Source of the DNA: Amylostereum areolatum
Taxonomy: Eukaryota; Basidiomycota; Agaricomycetes; Russulales; Stereaceae
Direction of reading: 5' to 3'
NCBI GenBank assembly: GCA_012932865.1
Contig: SAXG01000069.1
Coordinates: 186,001-250,000 of the forward strand
DNA length: 64,000 nt
Shown here: piece after piece, positions 54,590 to 64,000 of the stretch
Layout of the letters: the number at the start of each line of letters is the position of its first letter
Position numbering within the stretch: the first letter of the stretch is position 1
The notes under the pieces: generated by a model
What the model saw: the letters and a program-made list of their open reading frames with translations, nothing else
Told to the model about the DNA's origin: nothing
Database searches by the model: none
Made by a program: the position numbers and the translations under genes

Positions 54590-56629
54590 TTAGATCCGAG
54601 TCGGTGTACGATTGTAGATGTGGACAGCAGCTTCGACTGCATACTGCCAGAATCCTAAGCGAAGGCCAGCGTGGTGAAGCATAGCCATCGCTTTTTCGAG
54701 GATTGTACAATTGAATTGTTCCGCTCGTCCATTTAGTTGTGGCGTATACGGCACGAACATATGATGTTCTATTCCCAGTTCTTTGAACCGATCCTCGAGT
54801 TCCCGACTAGTGAACTCCCCTCCATGATCGGAGTGGAAGATTCCTATCTTTTTGCCCGTCTGATTTTCGGCCCACGTTCTGAAGTGCTCGAACACTTTCA
54901 TGAACTCGCTTTTAGCCTTCAGATAGTAGATAGCACCAAAAGACGAACTATCGTCGAGGAACGTAGCCATATAGATATTTCCTTGGATCGATTTTATACG
55001 CATGGGTCCTGCTAGGTCAGAATGAATCTTTCCTAACACCTGCGTAGCACGTTTCTCTGAAACCGGGAATGTTTGACATGTTGACTTTCCCATCTGACAA
55101 CCATGGCAGTGATCAGAGGGACAAGATGCTGGGTCAACGTGCACTCCTTTGACAACATCTGGTGTTAACTTTGTGAGTGTACCATGAGAGACATGTCCAA
55201 ATTGTTGGTGCATAATATCCGCCATAGTCATTTTGACCTTTTCCGCTTTCGCCAAGCTGACCATTATTGTGGGCGCAGGGTGTAACGTGATCCAGTATAC
55301 ATTTTCCTGCTTTGTGATGTGCCCCACAGTAGTGTCTCCTTTTGAAATGGTGCGTCTGCCAGACCCACGGAGTTCGATAGTGAAACCCCATTCCTCAAGC
55401 ATGCCGACTGAAATGAACCGGTGCATAGCAAGAGGGGCATGGAGGACCTTGTTCAGGGTAACCTCCATTCGTTTCCCTTCAACAACAGAGACCGCGCACA
55501 CCGTGCCAATGCCTATATAGGTCATCTGGCCGCCATTTCCAAGTGTTATTGGACGCGAGTCCTTTAACGGTGTGTACGACTCGAAATCGCCTCGGTGCGG
55601 GGTTACATGTTGTGAACAGCCAGAATCCAACATCCAACGGGTGTGCCCAGGGGTGATATACCAGAAAACCTTCATGTCATTGGCGTCCGAAGACGAAGAC
55701 GCCTGCAAGGTATTTACAGTAGGTCCCCCGCCGCCGCCCCCTCCACCTTTCTTCTTCGCCTCTTCCTCATCCTTCTTGCACTTGCGACATTCAGCCCTTT
55801 TGTGGCCAGGCTTGTCGCAGTAGTAATATTTAAGGTCCTTGTTGTTTTTCTTCTGCGCAGATGTCGACGATGAGGATCCCCCTCCCTTTCCTTTTCCTCC
55901 TGCCTTGGAGAACGCGAGGGTAGTGACTTTACTCTTGCAATGAGACTCCTCCTCGATGATGTGAACGAAGATGTCTTCAGAATTTGCCTTGGTGATGTCA
56001 GAGAAGGAGTTGAGGATGACAGGAACTAACTCCTGGAAGGAGTCAGGGAGAGCCTTGAGGACGACGAAGGCATGGAACATGTCGGATAGTCCAAGACCAT
56101 TATCGCCTAGGTCATTGTACTCCTCCATCATCTTGTCGATTTGAGGACGAAGGGGCTCCGACTCGGAGAGGCAATGTTGTTGGTAGAGATTGAAGCTGGT
56201 GAATGCGGTCATGATGCCAGGTTTGGAGTAGATCCCCTCCAGGACCTCCCAGGCGCCATAGGACAATGTGCAGTACTCTATCTTGCTGCGCACAGCAGTG
56301 ACGCAAGCAAGTTTGAGAAGACCGAAGGCTGCATCATCATCGTCTTCCCAGTCTCCTCTGACTTCATTGTAGTCTTTGACAGAGAGAGTGGAGAGTTCTA
56401 ACTTGGGCGCCAATGTAATTTGGATGGTAAGTTCATCCTTGGCTTCTGCATCCTTCTTCTTCTTCTCGAAGCCAGTGATCTCTGTGCTTGTTGAGGGACG
56501 AGGCTTCTGGCCATTGACAACGCGCCACAGTTTCCTGCTCTGCAACAGGTCCTGCATGTTGCGCGACCAGGATTTCCAGTTCGTCACATCAAGTTTGATG
56601 AAGCTGGAAGGGAGCGAGTTTGAAGACAT
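54590..56629 (-). pseudogene. Copia gag, protease and integrase core
   Basis: The minus-strand ATG at 56627-56629 starts MSSNSLPSSFIKLDVTNWKS, a Copia Gag. The zinc knuckle reads YYYCDKPGHKRAEC, so the first Cys of CX2CX4HX4C is replaced by Tyr. Protease WMLDSGCSQHVTP, GAG-pre-integrase HH..CC (HQQFGHVSHGTL.. CHGCQMGKSTC) and integrase core with D (HSDLAGP), D (HSDHGGEF) and E (NGRAEQF). Stop at 54590-54592, where a sense codon is expected before QWHTPLEHW. The frame is open upstream to 56914, but that part looks like leader. Confidence 0.88.
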
Positions 56630-57828
56630 GATAAGTCTTGGTGGCGATAATCTGGGTTGAGGAGCGGTCAGACCCAGATCCCTAAAGTCGCAAAGAGGCA
56701 GCAACCCTCCCCTGTGTCTATACTCTAAACCAGAAACCCAAAGGTTCCTGCTCTGCCTCGACGTCCATGCGCGCCTATAGTACTTGTATGAACAGTTATA
56801 GTATGTGATGTGCAGTTGTAACAGGTGCTCCAGGGTGGATTGACTACCTCCCTCTGGATTGGGACACCTAAACCGGTCTGCACTTAAGGGCACCAGCCAA
56901 CCGTTCACAAGCACCTATAGCATCACGCTGTCACACGAACTTCTTGTTTGCGGACAAAGTTGTAAGAAATAAGTACCGTCCAAAGCCAAGTTGACAGAGC
57001 TCAAAATATTGTACCTCCCTTTATACTTGTCATACAAGTCTGATAGTCAAGGCACGATAAGTATTGGATCAGATCAACATTGTCAACAATGTCTCATTAT
57101 CGACATGCACGACATTGTCCCAAATACAAGATGATCCCCAAAGTCCTCCAGGAAACATGTATCCTCACTGATGATCCTGCAAAGCAAGGTCTCCATCCCA
57201 ATAATGCTACCATCAGGCTACTCGGTGACTGGCGTCAAGGCGCTTAGAAAACGGAAATGGCTTAGCAACTCACTGTCAAGGAAGTAAGTATCCTGTGTAG
57301 TAGCCATAGCATAGTCATAGAAAATCATGTATCCATGTAGAGACTTCCCTGGGTGATTGCAGAACCAAACAAAGCTTGAACAGGTATAAAAGCTGGATGG
57401 ATGAAAAAGAAAGAAACATACGAACCAACCAGTTTACCAGTTTACAGCTCTAAGCACGTTCTCGAAAGCCCCTCTACGCCTCTCCCAATCACAATCTAGT
57501 TAAACATTAACTCGATTACCTCCTCTTACTACTGTTACTCATTCAAAATGTGAATCGAAGTAACACTATTAAGAAACAATCTAGCAAACAGAATCAGTAT
57601 CATCATCGACAGTCCTACGCCGCTTACACTCTGACCCGCAGATTGTAAGCTCATCGGTATTGTTGTTAAAACCACCTACTTTTACGTCCGTATGCCTACA
57701 CTACGTCCGTAAAACCCTCATCCGACACCCACCCCATCCTCTACACCTCTCTACCCACTCCCAAAAACTCCCTTGTTGGAACTAGTGGCCTAGTGAAAAC
57801 ATACATCTACAACCTCCTGTTATAAACT
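56630..57828. other. Copia leader remnant and unannotated sequence
   Basis: 56630 to about 56950 is the Copia 5' leader. About 56950-57828 holds no coding frame I can support. TATAAAAGC at about 57385-57393 followed by A-rich and C/T-rich sequence looks like a host promoter and 5' exon, but no protein was recognised downstream. Confidence 0.4.
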
Positions 57829-58015
57829 GTCACGGATCGCCTCAATCCTTTCCCTTTTCATTGCATCGCGTTCAGTCACATGATTACATTTCCCATCACA
57901 TGATATCGTCAGCCTGACTCCTCTTATCTTTCCATCTATGACATCATCGCTCCGGACCACGTCCTCCCCCTTCCTTTTCCTTATTGTTCTCTCCCACTCG
58001 CACCATTCTCGCATC
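57829..58015 (+). repeat. Fragment of an A-type LTR, cut by element F
   Basis: TGTCACGGATCGCCTC onward matches the A LTR (plus strand here) with few differences up to GCATC at 58011-58015, where element F starts. In A the LTR continues ATCGATCCTG, which is absent here. Confidence 0.85.
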
Positions 58016-58473
58016 TGTCAGCAACGACTAGTGCAACAGCACCAAGTTACGACACAGCTGACTAGAAGATGAGGACAACGGAGGGGAGCCGATCAGACAC
58101 GGCGACAGACAAGGGAAAGCAAGCAAAGTCGGTAGAATTGACTAGCTCGAGATAAGGAATATGTACAGCGAGAGCGAGCCTTATATACACAAGAGGAGAG
58201 AGACTTAGGTAAGCAACCGATACACGGCGATCAATAAGCAGACCTAATATAAGTAAGCAGTCGTATGTAAAAGAGCACAGCATGAGTCAGTATCGTACAA
58301 CATGAGTCAAGAGAAAGGAGTCAGACCCGGGCCGAGATGAGTCACGTGGGTTCGGGCGGGATATAGATGAACCGGGTCCAGGCCGAAGTGGAGCCGGACC
58401 GGTGATAAGCTGATAAGTCCTAAAGCGTGTAATCGATGTAAAGTAAAAAGAAAATTATAGACCGTTCATGACA
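58016..58473 (-). repeat. Element F 3' LTR (458 bp)
   Basis: On the minus strand TGTCATGAACGG .. GTTGCTGACA. TATATAAGG on the minus strand at about 58182-58190. The pol stop lies in its first bases. Confidence 0.8.
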
Positions 58474-60886
58474 TCACCCCTTCCTTAGATTTGATGTCCT
58501 CGTCGTAATCAGATCCAGTTTCTTCCTCCGACAGGAGTTCCCAACAATTAAGGCGTGCAGGTTTCGGGGCACCCGGATGTTCACGGTGGAAGTCGTCAAT
58601 GCGTTTCTTGGCATTCTGGAGATTGGTGAGAGGCTCCCAAGTATTGTCATTGTCTGGGTAGCCTTTCCATTTGACCAGATACTTGAAGCCGCGACCAACC
58701 TTCTTGGAGTCTATAATCTTTTCAACCTCATAGACTTCCTCTCCTTGGACTAACTCTGGGGGTGGAGGTGTAGGTGCTTTCTGATTGTCGAAGGCGGGAC
58801 CGTTGTGTGGGGATAGGAGGGACTCGTTGAAGACCGGATGTTTTTGTGACCAGGATGCAGGGAGGCGAAGCTTGTAGGCCGATGCTCCGACTTTTTCCAG
58901 GATTTCGAAAGGACCAAAGTGCTTGTGATCTAGCTTTTGCATAGGACGTGCTGTTTTGATTACGGTTTGGCCATCTCTGGTCTTGGCTTCCAGCCAGACG
59001 AAGTCGCCAATTTTGTAATCTATTGGTTCGTCCTTCTTGCGATCGTAAAAGCGCTTTTGATCGTCCTGTGCGGCCTTTAGCGCAGAGCGGGCTTCCTCAT
59101 AGATGTCTTGCATGCGTTGTGCAAACTCGTTCACCGATGGGTTGTCTGTCTCGCGTCGAGGGTTTGTCCCCAGGTAGAGTTCCCGACCATAGTTGGCAAA
59201 GTTGGGAGACATCCCAATCAAACTATGGACCATGTTGTTGAGCGCAGTCATGGCAAGTGGGAGGTAACGTGTCCAATTGTCCTGTCGTTGATTGACGAAG
59301 ATGCGAAGGTAGTTTTCCATGGTCATGTTGGAGTGTTTGGTCTGTCCGTCCGTCTGAGGGTGATACGCCGTGGACAGGTTCCCTTCAATGCCCAACAGTT
59401 GGAACAATGCCGTGGTGAATTTGGAGACAAACATGCTGCCACGGTCGCTGACAATCTTTCTAGGGATTCCATGATGGGAGACCACCTCGCGTAGGTACTC
59501 GAAGGCGAGTTCATCCTCCGTTAGGTCTTTGGTCGTGGCCCAGAATACAACCTGTTTGGTACCCATGCAGTTCACATTGCAGATGGCGTCTTTTCCATCC
59601 GAGACTGGGAGCGGCATGACAAAGTCGATGGATACATGCTCCCAAGGCGCTTGTGGCGGGTCATGTGGGTGGAGTAGAGCGGCAATGCGATCATGTCTAA
59701 TCTTGGTACGTTGGCAGGTCTCACATCCTTCGACATATTTCCGAACATCGTCTCTAATGGCAGGCCACCAGTAGTTGTGTGTAATGAGCTCGTGGGTCTT
59801 GTATCGTCCTGGATGACCGACAAGCGGGCCGTCATGATGAGCTTGGATGATGTCTGCATGGAGCCCTTTGTCTCTTGGGACATAGAGTCTGTGTTGCCAG
59901 GTGACCATTCCGTCTGCGTGTTCCAGCCATCCCTTCACTTTGAGTGCTAAGGCGCATTCTACTGCATGGTCTCGGAGTAAGGTAGCCTCCTGAATCCACT
60001 CAATGAAGACATTGTCAGGTCCATTGGTTACAATTCCTGCATGGTTGAGGGTGCGAAAGAGTTCTGGTTTCAGGAGGATGATGTTTTCATTGTCTTTCTC
60101 CCCCTTCTCAAGGCCTGCTAGTCGGGAAATAGCATCGGGTTTACCCATTGTTTTTCCGGGCTTGTGGAGTAGCGTGCAATGATACTCTTGTAGCTCTGTT
60201 AACCATCATGCTTGTCTCCGATTTAGCTTCTGTGCCTTGCGGAAGTACGTGAGATTGCGATGATCCAACCAGATTTCAAACTCCTGTCGTGCCCCCATGA
60301 GGTATTGTCTCCATTCCTCTAGCGCCATCATGATAGCCAGTAATTCCTTGTCATAAATCTCATAGTTCCTCTCAGCTTCGCTGAGGGACTTTGAGAGGAA
60401 GGCGACCGGGTGCCATTTGCCATTGTCCTGTTGTTGCGAAAGTACCGCGCCCGTGGCATAGTCAGAGGAGTCCGCTTCAACACGGAACTGTCTCTCATCT
60501 GTAGGGATTGCTAGAACCGGCTGCGATGTTATACGTCGCTTGAGTTCCTCAAATGCCTCCTGCTGCAGGGTGTCCCAGACCCATTCTGTCTTCCCTGTGA
60601 GTTTAGTCATTGGGTGAGCGATGCCACTGAAGTCCTTGATAAAGCGACGGTAGAAGTTGCAAAAGCCCAAAAATGATTGAAGTTGTTTCTTTGTTTTGGG
60701 GGCTGGCCAGTTGGTGATTGCTGCAACCTTTGCTGGATCCATGCGAACCCTTCCTCCGCCGACAATCATGCCCAGGTATTCGATTTCTGCCTTCTCAAAC
60801 TCGCACTTTTCTGGCTTCAGATAGAGTTTGTTTTCTCGCAGGATCCGAAGGACCTCCTTGACTATCCGACGATGTTCTTCTAGCGT
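58466..60886 (-). pseudogene. Element F pol, RT C-terminus to chromodomain
   Basis: From 60886 down: LEEHRRIVKEVLRILRENKLYLKPEKCEF (RT thumb), FLGFCNFYRRFIKDFSGIAHP, RNase H ([34 protein letters not shown]), TGA at 60206-60208 where Arg (CGA) is expected in NRRQA-R, then a 560-codon frame with integrase zinc region (HDGPLVGHPGRYKTHEL), SIDFVMPLP, SDRGSMFVSKF, YHPQTDGQTKHSN and a chromodomain (KIIDSKKVGRGFKYLVKWKGYPDNDN, about 58705-58625). Integrase E motif reads TDGQTKHSN, so the catalytic Glu position appears replaced by Lys. Confidence 0.9.
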
Positions 60887-61147
60887 TGTCACGGCCATAT
60901 TTGGATATGACCGCAACAGGGATATAGTCAGGAAGGAAAATGGAAGACTAGAGGAGAGGAGCAGAAAGGCAAAGAGACAGTAAGCCACACCAGAGACGGA
61001 ACATAGTATGTCCAAGCCGGCCATCAAAGAAGAGCAAGCTGGACAAAGGAGGGGCCGGGAGAGAAGGAAAGCCGATGATCGGCGGCACCAAAGGAAGTAG
61101 GATGGACAGGCTAGACACTGTCGATCTGGAAGGTTAATTCAGCCGCA

Positions 61148-61153
61148 TATAAA
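61148..61153 (+). promoter_or_regulatory. TATA box of the H gene
   Basis: CATATAAAG about 60 bp before the ATG at 61214, followed by a C/T-rich stretch. Confidence 0.5.
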
Positions 61154-61213
61154 GATGCGGCAGGAAGAGAAAGGCGTCTTGGCTCCTTGCTTCACTTTTC
61201 GCACCGACGCACC

Positions 61214-62344
61214 ATGAATAACGACTCCCTCCCCACCAATCACCTCGATGCCTCTGACCATTCCACGGAGTCCAGCGGCATGCAACTCGCCGACGGTGTA
61301 CGCCTTGCCCAGTCACGTTCTCCCTCTCTCTCTCTGGCCACATCCCTCACGAGCGACCCCGACCCCTACGCACCAGCACGCATCCTCGACACCCGCATAC
61401 GCTTGAACAACCCGCCGACTAGCGACATCATCTACAACCCTATCGTCACCTTGCGGTTAGCCCGTCGCTCCAACGCTACCCCATCTATGCCGCAATATGA
61501 CCTACAGGATGCCAGAGCGCCCGTCCGTGCCGCGACAATTGCCAGGTTGGTCAAGGACAATGTCTCTCACCCACACTGGTTGGCGGCCAACGGGATCCTG
61601 AACCAAGGGTGGGCCCCTGACCCATTCAAGGGTCCCTCGGAGGTGAATGGGGTATGGATCGTTGAAGGGAAGGCGCAACAGGTTGGCCCCTCAATGCTGG
61701 TGGAGGCGGCAACGGAGACGGGATATCGCTACTACGCGATGGTGGGCGAGTGTCTAGGGAGCGACGGCCAGAGCGCCATCTACGTGGGATGGGTACGCAA
61801 CCACGCCTACGCCCGTACGTCACCCCTCCCCTCGTGCCAAACTCGTGCTGACCCACAAACAGCGATGACAGTCTTTATTATCTGCAACGTCAACTGGGCC
61901 CTCCCGCTTAGCCCAAAACTTCCTACTTCTTCCTCCATCACTGCGGACTGGTATTGGGCGTTCAACCTCCGCCTCGGCACCCTCATCGCCCCTCCCTCTC
62001 TCGTCGCCAAGAACATTGCTCGCATCGTGGACGCCCACCTTCCTGCCATGCTGCACCACGTTGTAGGGCATGAAGGTTACTCCGTCTTTGTATTCCCCGA
62101 GTGGGGAAACCTGGCGCCCGTGCTGACAGAGGACCCCTGGGCACCGCTTAGCGATGTAGTGGAGTATCTGGCCCACGCGCGCCATGCCATCTATCCGTTC
62201 TCCTACTCGGCAGCAGAGCAGTCGCTCTACAAACTGATCGCGGAGGTGCGCGAGGTGTCGGCTCACCAGATCTCGCACGAGGTACAGGAAAGGGCCGCAG
62301 CCATAGAGAAATGGCGGAGGGAAGGGTTATACTTACGCCAGTAA
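61214..62344 (+). CDS. Unrecognised protein encoded by insertion H
   Basis: ATG at 61214 in the context caccATGaa. The frame has 376 codons without a stop. A likely 48-nt intron lies at 61815-61862 (donor GTACGT, branch GCTGAC, acceptor CAG); splicing keeps the frame and gives 360 residues. The N-terminus is Ser/Asp-rich and polar, the middle holds WLAANGILNQGWAPDPFKGPSE and YRYYAMVGECLGSDGQSAIYVGW, and the C-terminal half is more helical (AKNIARIVDAHLPAMLHH.. FPEWGNLAPVL.. VQERAAAIEKW). No known domain recognised and no similarity to the other proteins of the window. The intact frame in a region of broken elements is notable. It may be a captured host gene or an element-specific accessory protein. 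Confidence 0.6.
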   Translation: MNNDSLPTNHLDASDHSTESSGMQLADGVRLAQSRSPSLSLATSLTSDPDPYAPARILDTRIRLNNPPTSDIIYNPIVTLRLARRSNATPSMPQYDLQDARAPVRAATIARLVKDNVSHPHWLAANGILNQGWAPDPFKGPSEVNGVWIVEGKAQQVGPSMLVEAATETGYRYYAMVGECLGSDGQSAIYVGWVRNHAYARTSPLPSCQTRADPQTAMTVFIICNVNWALPLSPKLPTSSSITADWYWAFNLRLGTLIAPPSLVAKNIARIVDAHLPAMLHHVVGHEGYSVFVFPEWGNLAPVLTEDPWAPLSDVVEYLAHARHAIYPFSYSAAEQSLYKLIAEVREVSAHQISHEVQERAAAIEKWRREGLYLRQ

Positions 62345-62736
62345 GTGAGAGCAGCTAGGCTAGTGGGAAGATGGTCGTCTTCCTGCTGTTTCCTGCATGT
62401 TCTCCACTTCACTTTTCCTACCGCCTTCCACGTCGTCACACATTATCTCGTATCGCCCCATCAAAATGACCCGTTACCTTTGTCCGACCTATGCCGCTTG
62501 TCTCCTGTTCCCCACGTTGCTTACCATTGTCTTCCCGTTCTGATATCCCTTGGTCTCCGCTATCGCTACTATCGCCACCCCCCGTCTCCATGTCATGTTC
62601 CTAAACGCCCGCCTGTACGTATACCTGCATGATGATTGTTGATCCCCCTCTTTACCTGTTATCTCTACCTATTCTATCCAGAGCTACAGCAATCTGTCCC
62701 TCAAGTCCTCCTAGCCCAAAGTGATACAGTCGTGCT

Positions 62737-62865
62737 GACTGTGCGCTCAGTCATCTGATCAATGCACAGTCAAGTGACTGTGCACTCAGTCATCCATGAC
62801 AGAATGCACAGTCACTAGACAGAATGCACAGTTCATTGACTGTGCGCACAGTCCATTGCACAGTC
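62737..62865 (+). promoter_or_regulatory. Cluster of eight GACTGTGC / GCACAGTC motifs
   Basis: Eight copies (one with a final mismatch) in both orientations within 129 bp, 35 bp upstream of the TATTTAAG box at 62900. Positions start at about 62737, 62764, 62776, 62804, 62825, 62838, 62846 and 62858. Two copies abut as a perfect palindrome at 62838-62853. It looks like an upstream activating or repressor-binding array. Confidence 0.6.
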
Positions 62866-62899
62866 GATCCAACGCATGAACAAACAAAGGGCAAAGAGG

Positions 62900-62907
62900 T
62901 ATTTAAG
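62900..62907 (+). promoter_or_regulatory. TATA-like box near the right end of H
   Basis: TATTTAAG, followed by purine-rich sequence and then a pyrimidine-rich region. It could drive transcription rightward out of H, as an LTR promoter would. Confidence 0.45.
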
Positions 62908-63325
62908 GAGAGCTGAGTGGAAGAGAGAAGGGAGACTGCCACCGAGACAGACCCCACACGCACGCCCTACTGTAAAGCTTACTGTAGCTTACTCTAGAAA
63001 CCCCAGCCCACTGTTCTCATACACCTTGTAGCTACTTACTGTAGTACCTACTCCGTGTCACGAATAAACGCATAACCCCAACGCTTCTCTCATAAGTTTC
63101 GTTTAGACTACCCAGAGCGGTGTCTAGCGTTGCTCCTCCTACCTCCCCCCCTCACACACACCCCTGAAGGCGTAGTACTCAGGCTTCTGACGTTGTGCGA
63201 GCAACCACGAACCTTGTAGACGCTTACAACAACCTCACTCGAACACCTAGGAAAATCCGGGAAAGAGGAAAACCCGATTGACTTAGTTTCGAAAAGACCT
63301 TAACCCCCTTTTCGCTTGACAGCGT

Positions 63326-64000
63326 ATGCATGAAGATGAGGATGTCGTCCAAATAGACGACCACGACTCCTTGGTGGATCAAGTCTTTGAACAGGTCATT
63401 CATCATGGCTTGGAACGTAGATGGGGAGTTGGTGAGTCCGAAGAACATGATTGTAGGCTCGTAGAGACCTTTTTTCGTGCGGAACACAGCTTTCCATTTG
63501 TCCCCTTCTTTAATCCGAACATTGTTGTACCCCCATCGGACATCGAGCTTGGTAAAGTGCCGTGCTCCCTTAAGCTTATCAACGAACTCTTGGATGAGCG
63601 GGAGCGGGTAACGGTTCTTTATTGTCATCTCATTGAGCTTTCGATAGTCTTGTACAGGACGTAACGAGCCATCTTTTTTCTTGATGAAGAAGAATGGGGA
63701 GGCCATGAGTAATTTGGACGGTTGGATCCGTCCAGATCTCAGGTTCTCTTCCGAAAAGGCGTCCAGTTGCTTCTGCTCGTCCAATGTGAGGGGGTAAACT
63801 TTGCAATCAACCGGTTTGAAGTTAGGAGTGAGTTCAATGGCGTGGTCCCATGGGCGTCGCTCAGGAAGCTTGTCGAAGTTGTCTTTGTCAAAGATGTCTT
63901 TGAATTCATGGTACACTGTTGGGACCCGCTCTGAGAAGGTCTGTTCCTTTTTCTTAGCGTGCTCCTCGATTGCAATGTCTGATGCATGGGTCCGGATGTG
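63326..64000 (-). pseudogene. Element F pol, RT N-terminal part, continues outside
   Basis: Open on the minus strand from the window edge: [107 protein letters not shown] with the YLDD motif at about 63345. Cut at 63326 by insertion H. No internal stop in this part. Confidence 0.92.

Larger units (their letters stand above)
44604..56950 (-). mobile_element. Ty1/Copia element G, minus strand, 5' LTR missing, with element D nested
   Basis: Order on the minus strand: leader, gag, protease, integrase, reverse transcriptase, RNase H, 3' LTR. Integrase before RT defines Copia type. The 3' LTR is at 44604-45075. No matching LTR was found at the right end, so the 5' side is truncated and its limit near 56950 is approximate. 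Element D interrupts the RT at 46134-53226. Confidence 0.88.
60887..63321 (+). mobile_element. Insertion H: 2.4-kb LTR-like unit carrying a gene
   Basis: Splits the F RT between IFMHTL (63326 side) and LEEHRR (60886 side); without it the two halves join in frame. Termini TGTCACGG..CTTGACA; GCGT is present on both sides (AGCGT if the last A is counted as flank). One plus-strand gene is followed by a motif cluster, a TATA-like box near the right end (62900) and AATAAA at about 63064. No second LTR copy is visible inside. The layout (long gene-bearing part, promoter, polyA signal, short end) is that of a single very long LTR, with U3 holding the gene. Other non-autonomous element types are possible. 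Confidence 0.65.
58016..64000 (-). mobile_element. Gypsy element F, minus strand, extends beyond the window, with insertion H
   Basis: The 3' LTR is at 58016-58473. Then, on the minus strand going upstream, chromodomain, integrase, RNase H and RT C-terminus to 60886, insertion H, RT N-terminus from 63326 to the window edge. The 5' LTR, gag and part of protease lie outside. Confidence 0.9.

Noticed and set aside
57385..57560. Host gene start after the TATAAAAGC box
   Set aside because: No open frame or exon chain with recognisable protein follows before the LTR fragment at 57829.
56930..57828. 5' LTR of Copia element G
   Set aside because: Neither the LTR ends nor its internal repeats are found here.
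60887..63321. Insertion H as a DNA transposon with terminal inverted repeats
   Set aside because: Inverted identity at the ends is limited to TGTCA, and no transposase is encoded; the TG..CA ends with right-end promoter and polyA signal fit an LTR better, though not proven.

Overview
The window reads as a heterochromatin-like, repeat-rich segment of a basidiomycete genome, most likely a mushroom-forming Agaricomycete. Host genes have short introns (about 47-57 nt) with GT..AG ends and CTRAY-type branch sites, and the repeats are chromodomain Ty3/Gypsy elements, a Ty1/Copia element, a Helitron and a hAT remnant, many of them nested. No bacterial features, rRNA, tRNA or CRISPR were seen.

Layout. 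(1) 1-2697: a partial unknown gene, an intact F-box-like gene (862-1764) and the 5' part of a paralogue that is cut by element A. (2) 2698-16902: Gypsy element A (minus strand) with Gypsy element B (3859-10952, plus) inserted in its integrase region. Both have perfect 5-bp target duplications. (3) 16903-20570: the 3' part of the split paralogue, an apparently intact six-exon host gene on the minus strand (17316-18587), and the start of a multi-exon host pseudogene. (4) 20571-32950: Gypsy element E, inserted in a 52-bp intron of that pseudogene. E carries a third Gypsy copy, C (21306-28333), that has no matching target duplication and replaces most of E gag. (5) 32956-36445: the rest of the host pseudogene and a third member of the F-box-like family. 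(6) 36991-43834: a decayed Helitron (DUF6570-like region, HUH Rep, Pif1-like helicase) with a solo LTR in it and an 11-unit hairpin minisatellite at its 3' end. (7) 43870-44603: hAT transposase fragment. (8) 44604 to about 56950: Ty1/Copia element G (minus) with Gypsy element D (46134-53226, sister of C) inserted in its reverse transcriptase. (9) 57829-64000: a fragment of an A-type LTR cut by Gypsy element F (minus, continues off the window). F is itself split by a 2.4-kb insertion H that carries a 376-codon gene and looks like a giant LTR.

Most interesting biology. The A and B/C/D families share an unusual 5' architecture. A protein-conserved frame of about 200 codons (ORF0) lacks AUG codons. 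It ends in a conserved amber codon and is followed, in C and D in the same frame, by an AUG-free open linker that runs into Gag. In D the roughly 1.35 kb between the inferred transcript start and the gag AUG holds no AUG in any frame. The inferred transcript 5' end is complementary to a site 2 nt downstream of the 5' LTR, and the complementarity is kept by covariation between families, which points to Tf1-like self-priming. In A, B/C/D and E, gag ends in a TTTTT-R-R stop and pol lies in the -1 frame. Other items are the hairpin array at the Helitron end, the LTR-like insertion H with its own ORF, and evidence that C arose by recombination between two insertions. Almost every element copy is broken by transition-type nonsense changes and small indels, so this is a graveyard with some recent activity (D has identical-length LTRs and an intact target duplication).
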